Source: Verrucomicrobiota bacterium
GTDB lineage: Bacteria; Verrucomicrobiota; Verrucomicrobiia; Chthoniobacterales; SZAS-18
Assembly (NCBI GenBank): GCA_025353105.1
Contig: JANXRG010000033.1
Coordinates: 29,349 to 93,348, forward strand
Direction of reading: 5' to 3'
Length of the DNA: 64,000 nt
The notes below the pieces were generated by a model, which made no database searches, had not been told where the DNA came from, and was given only the letters and a program-made list of their open reading frames with translations. Of this stretch, positions 1 to 9,718 are shown piece after piece. The position numbers and the translations under genes are program-made. Each line of letters starts with the position of its first letter. Within the stretch, counting starts at the first letter, position 1.

Positions 1-234
1 GTACGGGATTTGCGTCAGGACGCCCGCGCCGTCGCCGGTCTTTGCGTCGGCGTCGAGCGCGCCGCGGTGCGTGAGGTTGCAGAGCGATTGCAGTCCGTAA
101 CGCAGGATTTGGTGCGAGCGCTTGCCGCTGACGTGCGCGATGAACCCAGTGCCGCACGCGTCGTGATCGTGCACGGGATCGTAGAGAGACCCGTCCCGGC
201 GAGACCCGTCGATGGCGGCTTGGTTGAGATTCAT
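1..234 (-). CDS. gltB: Glutamate synthase large subunit, N-terminal fragment (runs off left edge)
   Basis: Reverse complement from ATG at 234 reads MNLNQAAIDGSRRDGSLYDPVHDHDACGTGFIAHVSGKRSHQILRYGLQSLCNLTHRGALDADAKTGDGAGVLTQIPY. This matches the class-II glutamine amidotransferase N-terminus of GltB (DACGxGF...HRG...TGDGAG). It is absent from the ORF track because it is open at the edge. Confidence 0.9.
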   Translation of the reverse strand, partial: MNLNQAAIDGSRRDGSLYDPVHDHDACGTGFIAHVSGKRSHQILRYGLQSLCNLTHRGALDADAKTGDGAGVLTQIPY

Positions 235-412
235 ACGGTCAAGGGTTGGCAGCCGAGCAGGACCCGACAGCAATTGTTCCAGCGGCCGCAAATCCCTCCG
301 CGGCCCGGCTGCAACCCTTTCTCCCAGTCCCTGAACGACTTCATCGAAACGCACGAAACCTAGCGCGACCGCGCGAAATGAAAACGATTTTTTCCGCGGC
401 GCGCCACCCGCA

Positions 413-2248
413 TCAGCGTCGCTCGAGTTCCGCCCGGAGCAGATTCGTTTCCTCCGGCAGAAGCTGGCTGGTCAGGCCGCACTCGAGCAGGGGTCGCGCT
501 TCGTCGCGACGGCCGATGCTCGCAAGCATCAAGCCGTAGTACGCCGAAAAATACGGATTCGCCGCGGCCCCGGCGTTTCGGGCCTCAAGCAGCCGTAATG
601 CCTCCGCCGTCTCACCGCGCAGGTGCAGGGAAAGCGCGAACGCGATCAGGCTGTCGAGATTTTCCGGTTCGGCGGCGTGGACCTCGGCCGCCAGCTCGTG
701 CGCGTGCGGAAGTTGGATGCGACCGATCAGATAAAGCATCGCAAGATTGCGCTTGGCCGCGAGATCACCCGGCCGCAGTTCGATGATTTTCTCGAACACG
801 CGCCGGAGGCCCACGGCATCGCGCCTCCCGCGATAATGGTCGTACAGCCGAGGCAGCATCGTCGCGGTTTGCGCGGGCTCGGCGCGTAGCAAGGCCCACT
901 CGGCCTCCACCTGCTCGTCCGGCCACGACCAGCTTCCCGTGGTCTGAATCAGCGCCCGCAGCACCGGCACCGAGTCACCCGCCGCCCGGAGCGCGGTGAG
1001 CCAGCGCGTGTGCGCAATGCCCACGTCGCCCCGCTCGCGCGACGCGCGGGCCGAGTACGCCAGGCGGTAGGCTTCAAACTGGCCCCAGGAGTCGCCGGCG
1101 ACCGTCAGCGTTTCGAGATCCATCCACCGGGCCGCGGCAATGTAGCCGTCGGCGCGCACCATCTGCACGGGCGGAGCGAGGCGCACCTCCTCCGGCAGCG
1201 TCGACAGCCAGCTCTCGCCCTCGGCGGCGCGACCATGCGCCAACAACCATCGGCAGAGCTCGAAAATTTCGACCGGCTTCGTCGCCGCGCGCGCCTTCAC
1301 CTGCGCAAGCTGGTCCTCAAGCTGCGGCGGTGCCGCCACCAGGATCACCCCGAGATGCAACAGCCGGTCCGCGATGGTCGCCTGCGCGTCCGTTGCGGCA
1401 ATCCGGGAAACTCGCAAGGCCTGCTCGCGATCGCCGTCCTGAAGGCTGGCGACGGTCAGCGCACGCGCCGCGTCGAGCCGGCACTCCGGTTCCTCAACCA
1501 TTCGTTGAATCGCGTTGCGGGCGGCGAGACGCGCAGCGGGATCCCGCGAACGCTGCAGCTGGAGCACGGCCAGGCTCAGCGCGGCGGAATGGTTTCGCGG
1601 ATCCTGCGCGACGAGCTTCGCAAACGAGGTCTCGGCCTCGCCCAGTCGTCCGGCCAGCAAATCATAGTGCGCCCGGCCGCGCAGGTAGTCCGCCCGATCG
1701 CGTTCGCCGGGCGGCACGGCATCGAGCGCCTGCCCCGCGGACGCGAGTTGATTGAAACGCAGCGCCGCATCGACCCAGGCAATTTTCGCCGCGGCGTCCG
1801 CCGGGTCGAGCTCGGCCACGCGACGGCGGTGAAAGATGGCCTGGGGTGATTTCGCGCGGTCCGCAACCTCGGCCATGAGCCGGTGCGCGGCAAGATCGTC
1901 CGGGCGCGAACGGAGCAGTAAATAAAGGGCAAAAGCCGACTGCGGCAGATCACCGCGCTGTGCGGCCGCCGTGGCGGATTGGTAAAAACGCCGCGCGCGC
2001 CATTCGGCGTAAGCGGCGCGTCCCCCGAGGAACGCGGCCACCACCATGGCGAGGAGCACGACCTGAAAACTCACGCTCACAACGCGGCGCGCCAACCGGC
2101 CCGGAAACCCGACCCGCATCAGCCCCCGGCGCAGTCGGCGGGAAACGCGGCGACCGAAACCGCGTGGAACGCGCGTCCAGCTTGAGTTCGCACGGCTCCG
2201 CGACGCGGCGGACGGCTCGCCAGGCTGGACGACTTTGCGAACAATCAT
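413..2248 (-). CDS. TPR-repeat membrane-anchored protein adjacent to exosortase
   Basis: 611 aa ORF with one N-terminal TM segment and many TPR-like helical repeats; its end overlaps the start region of the exosortase gene. Confidence 0.75.
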   Translation of the reverse strand: MIVRKVVQPGEPSAASRSRANSSWTRVPRGFGRRVSRRLRRGLMRVGFPGRLARRVVSVSFQVVLLAMVVAAFLGGRAAYAEWRARRFYQSATAAAQRGDLPQSAFALYLLLRSRPDDLAAHRLMAEVADRAKSPQAIFHRRRVAELDPADAAAKIAWVDAALRFNQLASAGQALDAVPPGERDRADYLRGRAHYDLLAGRLGEAETSFAKLVAQDPRNHSAALSLAVLQLQRSRDPAARLAARNAIQRMVEEPECRLDAARALTVASLQDGDREQALRVSRIAATDAQATIADRLLHLGVILVAAPPQLEDQLAQVKARAATKPVEIFELCRWLLAHGRAAEGESWLSTLPEEVRLAPPVQMVRADGYIAAARWMDLETLTVAGDSWGQFEAYRLAYSARASRERGDVGIAHTRWLTALRAAGDSVPVLRALIQTTGSWSWPDEQVEAEWALLRAEPAQTATMLPRLYDHYRGRRDAVGLRRVFEKIIELRPGDLAAKRNLAMLYLIGRIQLPHAHELAAEVHAAEPENLDSLIAFALSLHLRGETAEALRLLEARNAGAAANPYFSAYYGLMLASIGRRDEARPLLECGLTSQLLPEETNLLRAELERR

Positions 2249-3936
2249 GAGGTCGACGCCGGACGAATCAATGTCGGCAGCAGGTCAGCGAATTCGCGCT
2301 CGGCGTCCGAGGCGGAACCGGCGTCGAAAAGGACAACCTCCAGCATCTGCTGCCCGAGGTTGCGCCGGCCCGCCAGCGCGACGCGGATTCGTTTTCCGAT
2401 GTGATCGAGCGCGCCGGTGGACACGAACGGATTGAAGCCCAGCTCCGACCGCGGCACGTCCTCGGTCAGAGAATAAAAAACGTGGAGTGGCTGATCCCGT
2501 CCGCCGGCGCGGCGGAAAAACTCAAAGTGCTGAAACGCGATTCCGGAGCTGCTGGCCTCGACCGGCCACACGCGCGGGCCGTGATCCGCCACCTGACTCA
2601 ACCCCGACGCGGGCAGGCAGACGTCGGGCCGGTGATCGGCCGCGAGCTGCGCGGAATTGCGTCCCGGTTTCCATCGGAAAAAATAGACCATGCGCTCGCG
2701 CGGGCGACCGCCGTCTGACGCCGACCAGATCACGCCGCGTCCCTCGTCGAAGCGGAGAATGCGCGCGGCGTTCTCCGCGATCGCGAGTTCGCGGAAGCCC
2801 GGGGCGCGCTCGGGCCAGACGACGGTCCAGCGCGGCGCCGTCGCCAGGGCGCGTTCGTGCCAGCGGAACCAGCTCTCGACGCCGAGTTCCGCGATCGCCA
2901 GCCACGCAGTGACGGTGATGAAAATCCACGTGGGCAGCGACGCGGCAGACGGGTCCGATGGATCTCTCGCCGCGGCCGGCGGGGCCGAGCCGCCGCGCTT
3001 GAGCCACGCCGCGATTCCAACCGAGCCAAGGAAAACGGCACCGAGAATCAGATACCCGATGACGTTGTGCTGCCGCTCGACGGCCGCGAGACCGCCGCTG
3101 GCCGCCAGCCAGACGAGGTAGATCGCGCGGATGACATTCGCGAGCAGAGCGACGCCGACCGCGCCCGCGAGCATCACGCCGCGTCTCACCGCAGAAAAAC
3201 GATACAGCTCGCCCAAGAGCAGGCCGAGCATCAACGAGGTCTGTAACGATCGGACGCCGCTGCAGGCCTCGTTCACGCCGACGACGCCGCTGCCGATGCG
3301 GATGAGATTACCCTCAGCCAACGCTGGCACCCCGAGGAGCGCCACCACATCGACCGCGATTTGGGCGACGCCGCGCATTAGTTGCTGGATCACGAAATCC
3401 TCGAGGCCACGCGTCCACGGGACCGCGACTAGAAAAAAGAGCACGGGAAACACAAAGTGCCGCAGCCACGGCCGTCCACCCGAGATCCACAAAACGAGCA
3501 GCGTGAGCCCGGAAACCGCCAGCGCGTGAACCCAGCCCAGCGGTCGCCATTCGGGATTGGCGATCTCAACGAGTCGAAAAAACGGGATCAGCGCGAGCAG
3601 GACCACCACCAGGCCGACCGCACCCAGGTGCCAGACACCCCGCAATTCCGGCGGCCGGGCCGCAGGACGGTCGGGCCAGCGAAGCGTGAAAAGGGCCGCC
3701 GCGAGGAGCGGCACAAACCAGCCGTAGCTGTACTGCTCGCTGAGCGACCACTCGGCGCTCAGGAACCACGAAAGTGCTCCCCACAGCAGCGCAACACAGG
3801 CAATCACCGCGATGGAACGACCGCGAACCCGCGACTCGGATGGCGACGAAGCGAGCGCCGCCACGGCGTTCGATGACTCCGGGCGTGGATGTCGCATGGT
3901 CTGTCTGGACGATGGCCGTTCCCGCCTCAACTTCAA
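2245..3936 (-). CDS. Exosortase with fused C-terminal EpsI domain
   Basis: Multi-TM protein with NEACSGVRSLQT (catalytic Cys motif), ANVIRAIYL (Arg motif) and RQHNVIGY (His). The C-terminal half carries an EpsI-like HRPDVCLPASGL motif. Confidence 0.88.
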   Translation of the reverse strand: MKLRRERPSSRQTMRHPRPESSNAVAALASSPSESRVRGRSIAVIACVALLWGALSWFLSAEWSLSEQYSYGWFVPLLAAALFTLRWPDRPAARPPELRGVWHLGAVGLVVVLLALIPFFRLVEIANPEWRPLGWVHALAVSGLTLLVLWISGGRPWLRHFVFPVLFFLVAVPWTRGLEDFVIQQLMRGVAQIAVDVVALLGVPALAEGNLIRIGSGVVGVNEACSGVRSLQTSLMLGLLLGELYRFSAVRRGVMLAGAVGVALLANVIRAIYLVWLAASGGLAAVERQHNVIGYLILGAVFLGSVGIAAWLKRGGSAPPAAARDPSDPSAASLPTWIFITVTAWLAIAELGVESWFRWHERALATAPRWTVVWPERAPGFRELAIAENAARILRFDEGRGVIWSASDGGRPRERMVYFFRWKPGRNSAQLAADHRPDVCLPASGLSQVADHGPRVWPVEASSSGIAFQHFEFFRRAGGRDQPLHVFYSLTEDVPRSELGFNPFVSTGALDHIGKRIRVALAGRRNLGQQMLEVVLFDAGSASDAEREFADLLPTLIRPASTS

Positions 3937-3991
3937 GCCGATAGACGGGACGCGGCCTAAAACCTATGGTGCCACTCGCCCCGTCCTTCGC

Positions 3992-4708
3992 ATGAATCTC
4001 CCCCTTGTTCCCGCCGCTCGCGCGCTCGTCCTTGCGCTGGTGGCGGCGTGCGCCGGTTGCGACGCCGCGTCGGGCGTGTCCGCGGTGGTGCTGGCCACGA
4101 AGGGCGGAGTGTCGGCCGGCGACCGGGCGGACGCGCGCATTGTGCACGGCGAATTTCTGGCGCCGCCGGTAATGATCCGGACCGGACCGGATGCGGCCGT
4201 CGTGCTGTCGCCGCTACCCGGGATCATGATTCGGTTGGAGGACGACAGTGAGTTTATGCTCGACGACGTCGCACTGCGCAAACACGGTGAAGACGTCACC
4301 GTGCGCTTCGTGCGCGGCCGCCTTGCAAAGGGTCGCGCGCAGATCTGGGTCGACGAGTTCAAGCGCGGCGGCGTGGATTTTCACATTCGGTCCGCCGCCG
4401 CCGATCTCGTTCTCGCGCGTGCGGTGCTCGCGGATCTGGCGGTGGAGACCGACGCTTCGGCCCGTGTGATCTGCGTGAGTGGCGGGCTGGTGGCAGCCGG
4501 GGTGCCGTTGCTGACCGGCCAATGGATTCCGCTGGCCGCCGGAACGGTGCGACCCGCCCCGCGCGAGGCGGCGGACAACGATGGAATGTGGGCGCAGCTG
4601 CTCGAAATTCGCCGCATCGAACCGCAGTTGCTGGAATTGCAGGCGCGCCAACGCGAACGCACCCCCGGTCAATTCGCGGGATTACAGCAGCCGACCTCGA
4701 AAAATTAA
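3992..4708 (+). CDS. FecR-like secreted protein/lipoprotein
   Basis: ORF from ATG 3992: signal peptide with LVAACAGC lipobox-like motif, then a FecR-like beta domain (LEDDSEFMLDDVAL...VRGRLAKG). Confidence 0.6.
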   Translation: MNLPLVPAARALVLALVAACAGCDAASGVSAVVLATKGGVSAGDRADARIVHGEFLAPPVMIRTGPDAAVVLSPLPGIMIRLEDDSEFMLDDVALRKHGEDVTVRFVRGRLAKGRAQIWVDEFKRGGVDFHIRSAAADLVLARAVLADLAVETDASARVICVSGGLVAAGVPLLTGQWIPLAAGTVRPAPREAADNDGMWAQLLEIRRIEPQLLELQARQRERTPGQFAGLQQPTSKN

Positions 4709-4832
4709 CTTGGCAAGCTGGCCGCGAGCCATCACTTTGGCATTAAGAAAATTTGTAGCGGTTCGATTTGTGCTATAGATAGCGCTGGCGCGGTCGACCA
4801 CCCATATCCAAGCATCCCTTAACCAAAGCCTT

Positions 4833-5420
4833 ATGCGTTCTCCGTTTCGTTCACCCGCGATCACGCTGATGACCCTGTGTGCGTTTGTTCAAATCACGGT
4901 TTGGCAGGACGTTTCCGCCGTCGCTTCCGCATCGTCGGGTGAATTGCTGGCGGCCGAGCTGCCGCCCGGTCTCACCATCGCCACCGCACCAACTCCAGTT
5001 TTGGCCCAGGCTGTCCGCTCATCGATCACGAAGCGTCAGGACATGGCGGTCTCCATTCTCCGTGTCGCCCTGCTCAGCCGGGCGAACAAGCGTCGCGACG
5101 GCAGCAAGGGCATGGTGAAGCGGGTCGACCGCAGCAAGGGTAAGACCGGCTGGTCCGGGCTGGACCCGGCCGATGTCCTGGAGTTGACGAAAGCGGCGAT
5201 AGCGGCGGCGCCGGATCAGGCGCAGGCGCTCATCAACGAGGCCATCGCGATTTCGCCGGAGAACGCGGCAGACCTGCAGAATTTGCTTCCGCCCGGCGGT
5301 TCGCTGCCGATTTTAATTCCCGACGTTTGGGGCGGCATACTCCCGATTCCCGGCGGGTCGCAACCTGTGAATCCGGGCAACAGCACCGGACCTTTCACGG
5401 TCATTTCGCCGGAACGGTGA
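4833..5420 (+). CDS. Hypothetical secreted protein in EPS locus
   Basis: 195 aa, N-terminal signal peptide, no recognised domain; located between the FecR-like and beta-barrel genes. Confidence 0.6.
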   Translation: MRSPFRSPAITLMTLCAFVQITVWQDVSAVASASSGELLAAELPPGLTIATAPTPVLAQAVRSSITKRQDMAVSILRVALLSRANKRRDGSKGMVKRVDRSKGKTGWSGLDPADVLELTKAAIAAAPDQAQALINEAIAISPENAADLQNLLPPGGSLPILIPDVWGGILPIPGGSQPVNPGNSTGPFTVISPER

Positions 5421-5494
5421 TGCTTGGAGTTAAGGATTCGGCTGTCGGCGACGGATTCCCGCAACCGGATAATGACCCCGCGAATTTTCTTTTG

Positions 5495-6769
5495 ATGATT
5501 ACCTCACCGTTTCCAATGTCCCGGCGGCGCTCGACTTTGCTTGCCGCCGCCGCGATGATCGTGGCCGCCGCCGCAACCGCGGACGCGCAAATCTTAATTG
5601 GCCCGCTGGGCGAGGCCGCGGGTCCGTCCACGCTGGGATTCCCCACGACCGTGGGAGGTTATCCGGCTTCCGCCACGGGCGAGGTGGGAGGCGAGGCGCG
5701 GAGATTTAAATACTCGTTCCGGCTGACCCTCGGCGCGCTTTACGACAGCAACATTTTCATCAGCAAAACGAACCGGGTGCACGATTACGAGTTTACCATT
5801 ACCCCGGGCGTGACCCTCGGGTGGGGCGACGTCTTTGGGCGCACCCGTAATTATCTCCGGCTTGACTACGCGCCCTCGTTCCAGTTCTTCGCGAACCATT
5901 CCTCGCAGGATAATATCGGCCAGAACCTGCTGATCGACGGCAAGTACACCACCGGCAAGGCGACGTGGCGTGTCGCTGAATCGTTCCAGGTGCTCAATGG
6001 CGCCAACACCGATGTCGGCAACCGCGTGACGCGGCAGATCACGGCGACGACGCTGGGCGTCAATTACCTGCTCAGCGACAAGACGAATATCGATGTCTCG
6101 GCTAACTTTGCCTACCAGGGCTTTCATCGTCAGCTCAATACCTGGACTCTGAGCGGGGCCGGGTATTTCAACTATGTCTACAGCCCGAAGCTGACGGTCG
6201 GGCTCGGTGTTGTCGGCGGCTTGACGACTGTCACGGGTCCGAACAATCCGGACCAGACGTTCGAACAAACCAACCTCCAGGTATCCTATCAGGCGACGGG
6301 AAAAATTTCCTTGAATGCGACGGTCGGCGTGGAGTTTCGCCAATTCTCGGGGGTGCGCAGCGACTACGTCACGCCGGTCTTTACCCTCAGTGGCGTGTAC
6401 CAGCCATTTGACGGCACGACCGTCACGCTCGCCGGGTTTCGCCGCATCCAGCCGTCTTCGTCGCTCGTGGGCCAGAATTTTACCTCGACGGGTTTCACCC
6501 TCTCGTTCCGGCAGCGATTCTACCAGCGGCTGTACCTCACGGGTTCCGGCACGTTTGAAAATTCGTATTACTCCGCCAACGTGCCCCAAGCCATCGCCGT
6601 CCGGAATTCGAATTACCTCTCGGGCACGATCGGGCTGGACTACTACGTCCGTGAAGGCTGGACGGTGGGGGCGTTTTACCTGAATCGTCAGAGCTTCGGC
6701 AACGCGGCCGCGGCACCGTTCGACTTCCTCGATCATCAGGTCGGCGTTCGTTCGACGATCAGCTTCTGA
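5495..6769 (+). CDS. Outer-membrane beta-barrel protein of EPS locus
   Basis: Signal peptide MITSPFPMSRRRSTLLAAAAMIVAAAATADAQ, alternating beta pattern, terminal aromatic residue (RSTISF); followed by SLBB export gene. Confidence 0.75.
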   Translation: MITSPFPMSRRRSTLLAAAAMIVAAAATADAQILIGPLGEAAGPSTLGFPTTVGGYPASATGEVGGEARRFKYSFRLTLGALYDSNIFISKTNRVHDYEFTITPGVTLGWGDVFGRTRNYLRLDYAPSFQFFANHSSQDNIGQNLLIDGKYTTGKATWRVAESFQVLNGANTDVGNRVTRQITATTLGVNYLLSDKTNIDVSANFAYQGFHRQLNTWTLSGAGYFNYVYSPKLTVGLGVVGGLTTVTGPNNPDQTFEQTNLQVSYQATGKISLNATVGVEFRQFSGVRSDYVTPVFTLSGVYQPFDGTTVTLAGFRRIQPSSSLVGQNFTSTGFTLSFRQRFYQRLYLTGSGTFENSYYSANVPQAIAVRNSNYLSGTIGLDYYVREGWTVGAFYLNRQSFGNAAAAPFDFLDHQVGVRSTISF

Positions 6770-6827
6770 GCGATCGCCTTTGCCCAGCGCGTTGCGCGGG
6801 CGGGTCTCCTGTGGTTGTCTTCCGTCG

Positions 6828-7415
6828 ATGTTCCGATTCGCGCGCCTTTTTCTCCTCGTGATCGTGGGTTGCGGCGGCGTGTCCCCACTGGCGGCCCAGA
6901 CCGGCGATGCCGTCTCCGGCTCGTACATCCTGTCGCCGAATGATCAAGTGCAGATCGAGGTGTTCCAGGAGGACGATCTGCGGACGAATGCAAAAATCTC
7001 AAAGGAGGGGACGATCACGTTCCCGTTGCTCGGCGCGGTGAAGCTCGCCGGGCTGACGCAGAGCCAGGCCACGGCGCGGATCACGGAATTGTTGAAGCGC
7101 GATTTCCTCGTCAACCCGCGCGTGGGCATGACGGTGGTCAATTTTTCGAAGAAGCGTTTCACGATCCTCGGGCAGGTGAACAGTCCGGGTATCAAGGAGA
7201 TGCCGGATCAGGAGGGCCTGGACCTGCTGGAAGCCATCGGCATGGCCGGTGGTTACACGCGCATCGCCAACCCCGGCCGCATCACGATCAAGCGACGTGA
7301 GGGCGGTGCGGAAAATGTGATTCAAGTCGACGGGAAGGCGATGGCGAAGGGCAACGGCAAGGGATTCCAGGTGAAGCCGGGTGACACCATCACCGTGGCC
7401 GAGAGTATTTTTTGA
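6828..7415 (+). CDS. Polysaccharide export protein (Poly_export/SLBB, Wza-like)
   Basis: SYILSPNDQVQIEVFQEDDLRTNAKISKEGTITFPLLGAVKLAGLT...GQVNSPGIKEMPDQEGLDLLEAIGMAGGYT is a typical Poly_export plus SLBB pattern. Confidence 0.92.
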   Translation: MFRFARLFLLVIVGCGGVSPLAAQTGDAVSGSYILSPNDQVQIEVFQEDDLRTNAKISKEGTITFPLLGAVKLAGLTQSQATARITELLKRDFLVNPRVGMTVVNFSKKRFTILGQVNSPGIKEMPDQEGLDLLEAIGMAGGYTRIANPGRITIKRREGGAENVIQVDGKAMAKGNGKGFQVKPGDTITVAESIF

Positions 7416-7426
7416 CCCCAAACTCC

Positions 7427-9619
7427 ATGTCATCCACCCGCGGCCCCGCTGCCTCGCCGTCCCCCAACCGGTCGATCGATCAGCTTTCCGAACTTTTCCA
7501 GACGCAGGGTTCGTTCGATTACCGGCACTTCCTGCACTTTGCGCTGTCGAAGTCATGGATCATCCTGCTGCTGCTGCTGGCCGGGTTGTTGATTGCGATC
7601 AGTTACATCGCGCGCACCCCGAAGGTGTACCAGTCGCGCGCGGTGCTGGAAGTCGACATCGCCCCGCAAGCCATTCTCACCGTCCAGGATGTCCGCCCGC
7701 AGAATTTGGGCGCGCTCGATCAGCTTCGTACGATCGAGCAAAACCTGAGCAATCGCACGCTCATGCAACGCGTGGTCCGCGCGTTGGATCTCACGCGCAA
7801 CCCTGATTTCATGCCGCCGCCCGACACCGGCGGCGCCTACAGCGAGGATGCCCTCGCCGGGGCGCTGGGCGGAATGGTCAGCCCGCTGATCCGCCGCGGC
7901 ACGCGCCTGATCGACATCTTCGTTCAGCACGGCGACCCGAAAATTGCGCAGTTGATCGCAAACGCCGTCGGCCGCGAATACATCCGCCAGTCGATCGAAC
8001 GCCGCTCCGGCACCTCGGAATTAGCGCTGCAGTTCTTGATGGAGGAATCGGAGCGCCTGAAGAAGAAGGTACGCGACTCCGAGCAGGCGTTGCAGGATTA
8101 CCGCGAAGTGCAAAAATCCGTCTCGTTTGAGAACCAGGAGAACATCGTCCTCGACAAGCTCAAGGACCTGAATTCCAAGCTCACCTCGGTGAAGGCCGAC
8201 CGGATGCGGCTCGAGAGCGACTTCGCGCAGATTCGGCAGTACGAGGGCAACGTGGACAAGCTGCTGACCGTCCCCAGCATTTCCAACCACCCGACGGTGA
8301 TTGACCTCAAGAAGGAAATCCAATCCCTTGAGGCGAACATCGCGACGCTGGCCCAGCGCTACAAAGACAAGCACCCGAAGATGATTTCGGCGCGCACGCA
8401 GCTCTCCGAGGTTCAGTCGAACATGCGCCAGAATGTGCTCAAGCTGCCCACGCAGATGCAGAGCGAATTTGAAAAAACCAGTTCCCAAGAGCGCAGTTTC
8501 GAAGCCGCTCTCAGCGAGCAGGAGAGAAGCGCCCTCGAACTTTCCAAGAAGACAATTCGCTACAAGGAGCTCCAGCGTGATCTCGAAACCGATCGCGCCC
8601 TCTTCGAATCGGTGCTCAAGCGGATGAAGGAGACCGACCTGAGCAAGGGCATCCAGGCGGATCCCGTCCAGGTCGTCGAGGCCGCCACCTTCAACTCCGC
8701 GCCCATCCGGCCGGACACGACCCGCGCGATTGCCACCGGCATCATCCTGGGACTCGCTGCGGGTCTCGGGATCATCCTGATCTTGATGTATTTGGATTCG
8801 TCGGTGAAGACCGTGGATCAGGCCGAGAAAATCTTCGGGTTGCCGACCGTTGCGGCCATTCCCCAGCTCAAGGACCTGGCCCAGGACACGACCCTCGTCA
8901 TGGCGCGCGATCCCAATTCGGTCGTGGCCGAATCCTTCCGCTCCCTGCGCGCGTCGCTCGCCCTGCTCGGCCCCGAGGCCGAACGGAAGATCTCGCTTTT
9001 CACGAGCGCGCTGCCCGGCGAGGGAAAAAGTTTTTGCTGCACCAACTATTCCATTTCGCTCGCGCAGCAAAACCTCCGGACGCTGGTGATCGACGCCGAC
9101 ATGCGGCGTCCCTCGCTCCACAAAATCTTCAAGATTCCGCGCAGCAACGCCGGCCTCACCGAGTATCTCGTCGGCACGGCAACGCTCGACGAAGCCGCGC
9201 AGAAAACCGAGATGGAAAATCTCTTCGTCCTGCTCGGCGGCGAAAAGGCGCCGAATCCGGCCGAGCTGCTGTCGGGGAACGGTTTCGGCGAATTGATGAC
9301 CGAGGCGCTTAAATCGTTCGACCGCATCGTGGTTGACACCGCTCCGCTCGTGCCTGTGAGCGACACGCTGTTGCTTTTACCCTACATCCAGACGGTCTGC
9401 ATGGTCGTGCAGGGCGGCAAGACGCCCCGCAACGCCGTCCTTCGCGCCATTGAGGTCATGAAAAAAGTCGGCCAGCGGCCCGATGGCATTGTGCTCAACA
9501 AGATGCCGCGGCGGTCAGGCATCGATTACTACTATTACTACGGCGAGCACGGCTACCACGAGGGCGTGTATGGATCCGCCCCTGCGCCCGGCGCGCGCCG
9601 CAAGGAAAAGATCGCCTGA
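7427..9619 (+). CDS. Wzc-like polysaccharide chain-length determinant / tyrosine autokinase (BY-kinase)
   Basis: Wzz domain with two TMs and coiled coil; Walker-type SALPGEGKSFCCTNYSISLAQ, VIDADMRRPSLH, DRIVVDTAP; C-terminal tyrosine cluster DYYYYYGEHGYH. TTG at 7412 is an alternative start. Confidence 0.93.
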   Translation: MSSTRGPAASPSPNRSIDQLSELFQTQGSFDYRHFLHFALSKSWIILLLLLAGLLIAISYIARTPKVYQSRAVLEVDIAPQAILTVQDVRPQNLGALDQLRTIEQNLSNRTLMQRVVRALDLTRNPDFMPPPDTGGAYSEDALAGALGGMVSPLIRRGTRLIDIFVQHGDPKIAQLIANAVGREYIRQSIERRSGTSELALQFLMEESERLKKKVRDSEQALQDYREVQKSVSFENQENIVLDKLKDLNSKLTSVKADRMRLESDFAQIRQYEGNVDKLLTVPSISNHPTVIDLKKEIQSLEANIATLAQRYKDKHPKMISARTQLSEVQSNMRQNVLKLPTQMQSEFEKTSSQERSFEAALSEQERSALELSKKTIRYKELQRDLETDRALFESVLKRMKETDLSKGIQADPVQVVEAATFNSAPIRPDTTRAIATGIILGLAAGLGIILILMYLDSSVKTVDQAEKIFGLPTVAAIPQLKDLAQDTTLVMARDPNSVVAESFRSLRASLALLGPEAERKISLFTSALPGEGKSFCCTNYSISLAQQNLRTLVIDADMRRPSLHKIFKIPRSNAGLTEYLVGTATLDEAAQKTEMENLFVLLGGEKAPNPAELLSGNGFGELMTEALKSFDRIVVDTAPLVPVSDTLLLLPYIQTVCMVVQGGKTPRNAVLRAIEVMKKVGQRPDGIVLNKMPRRSGIDYYYYYGEHGYHEGVYGSAPAPGARRKEKIA

Positions 9620-9718
9620 GCAGAGGTCGTTCACGACCAGTTCGGCGGGAAAAACCAGGCGCGCGGCTTGCCGACATTGCAGTGCAGCGACCGGGCCATC
9701 CAGTTACCGCACCAGGCG

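Noticed and set aside
4709-4832. Possible sigma-54 promoter upstream of the orphan EPS gene (ttggca...)
   Set aside because: No adequate TGGCAC-N5-TTGC match; would need transcription-start mapping.
5594-6928. 444 aa minus-strand ORF antisense to the beta-barrel gene
   Set aside because: High-GC shadow ORF; charged low-complexity composition with no domain, while the opposite strand has a coherent signal peptide and barrel pattern.
8021-9121. 366 aa minus-strand ORF inside the autokinase gene
   Set aside because: Shadow ORF; sense strand carries clear Wzz/BY-kinase motifs.
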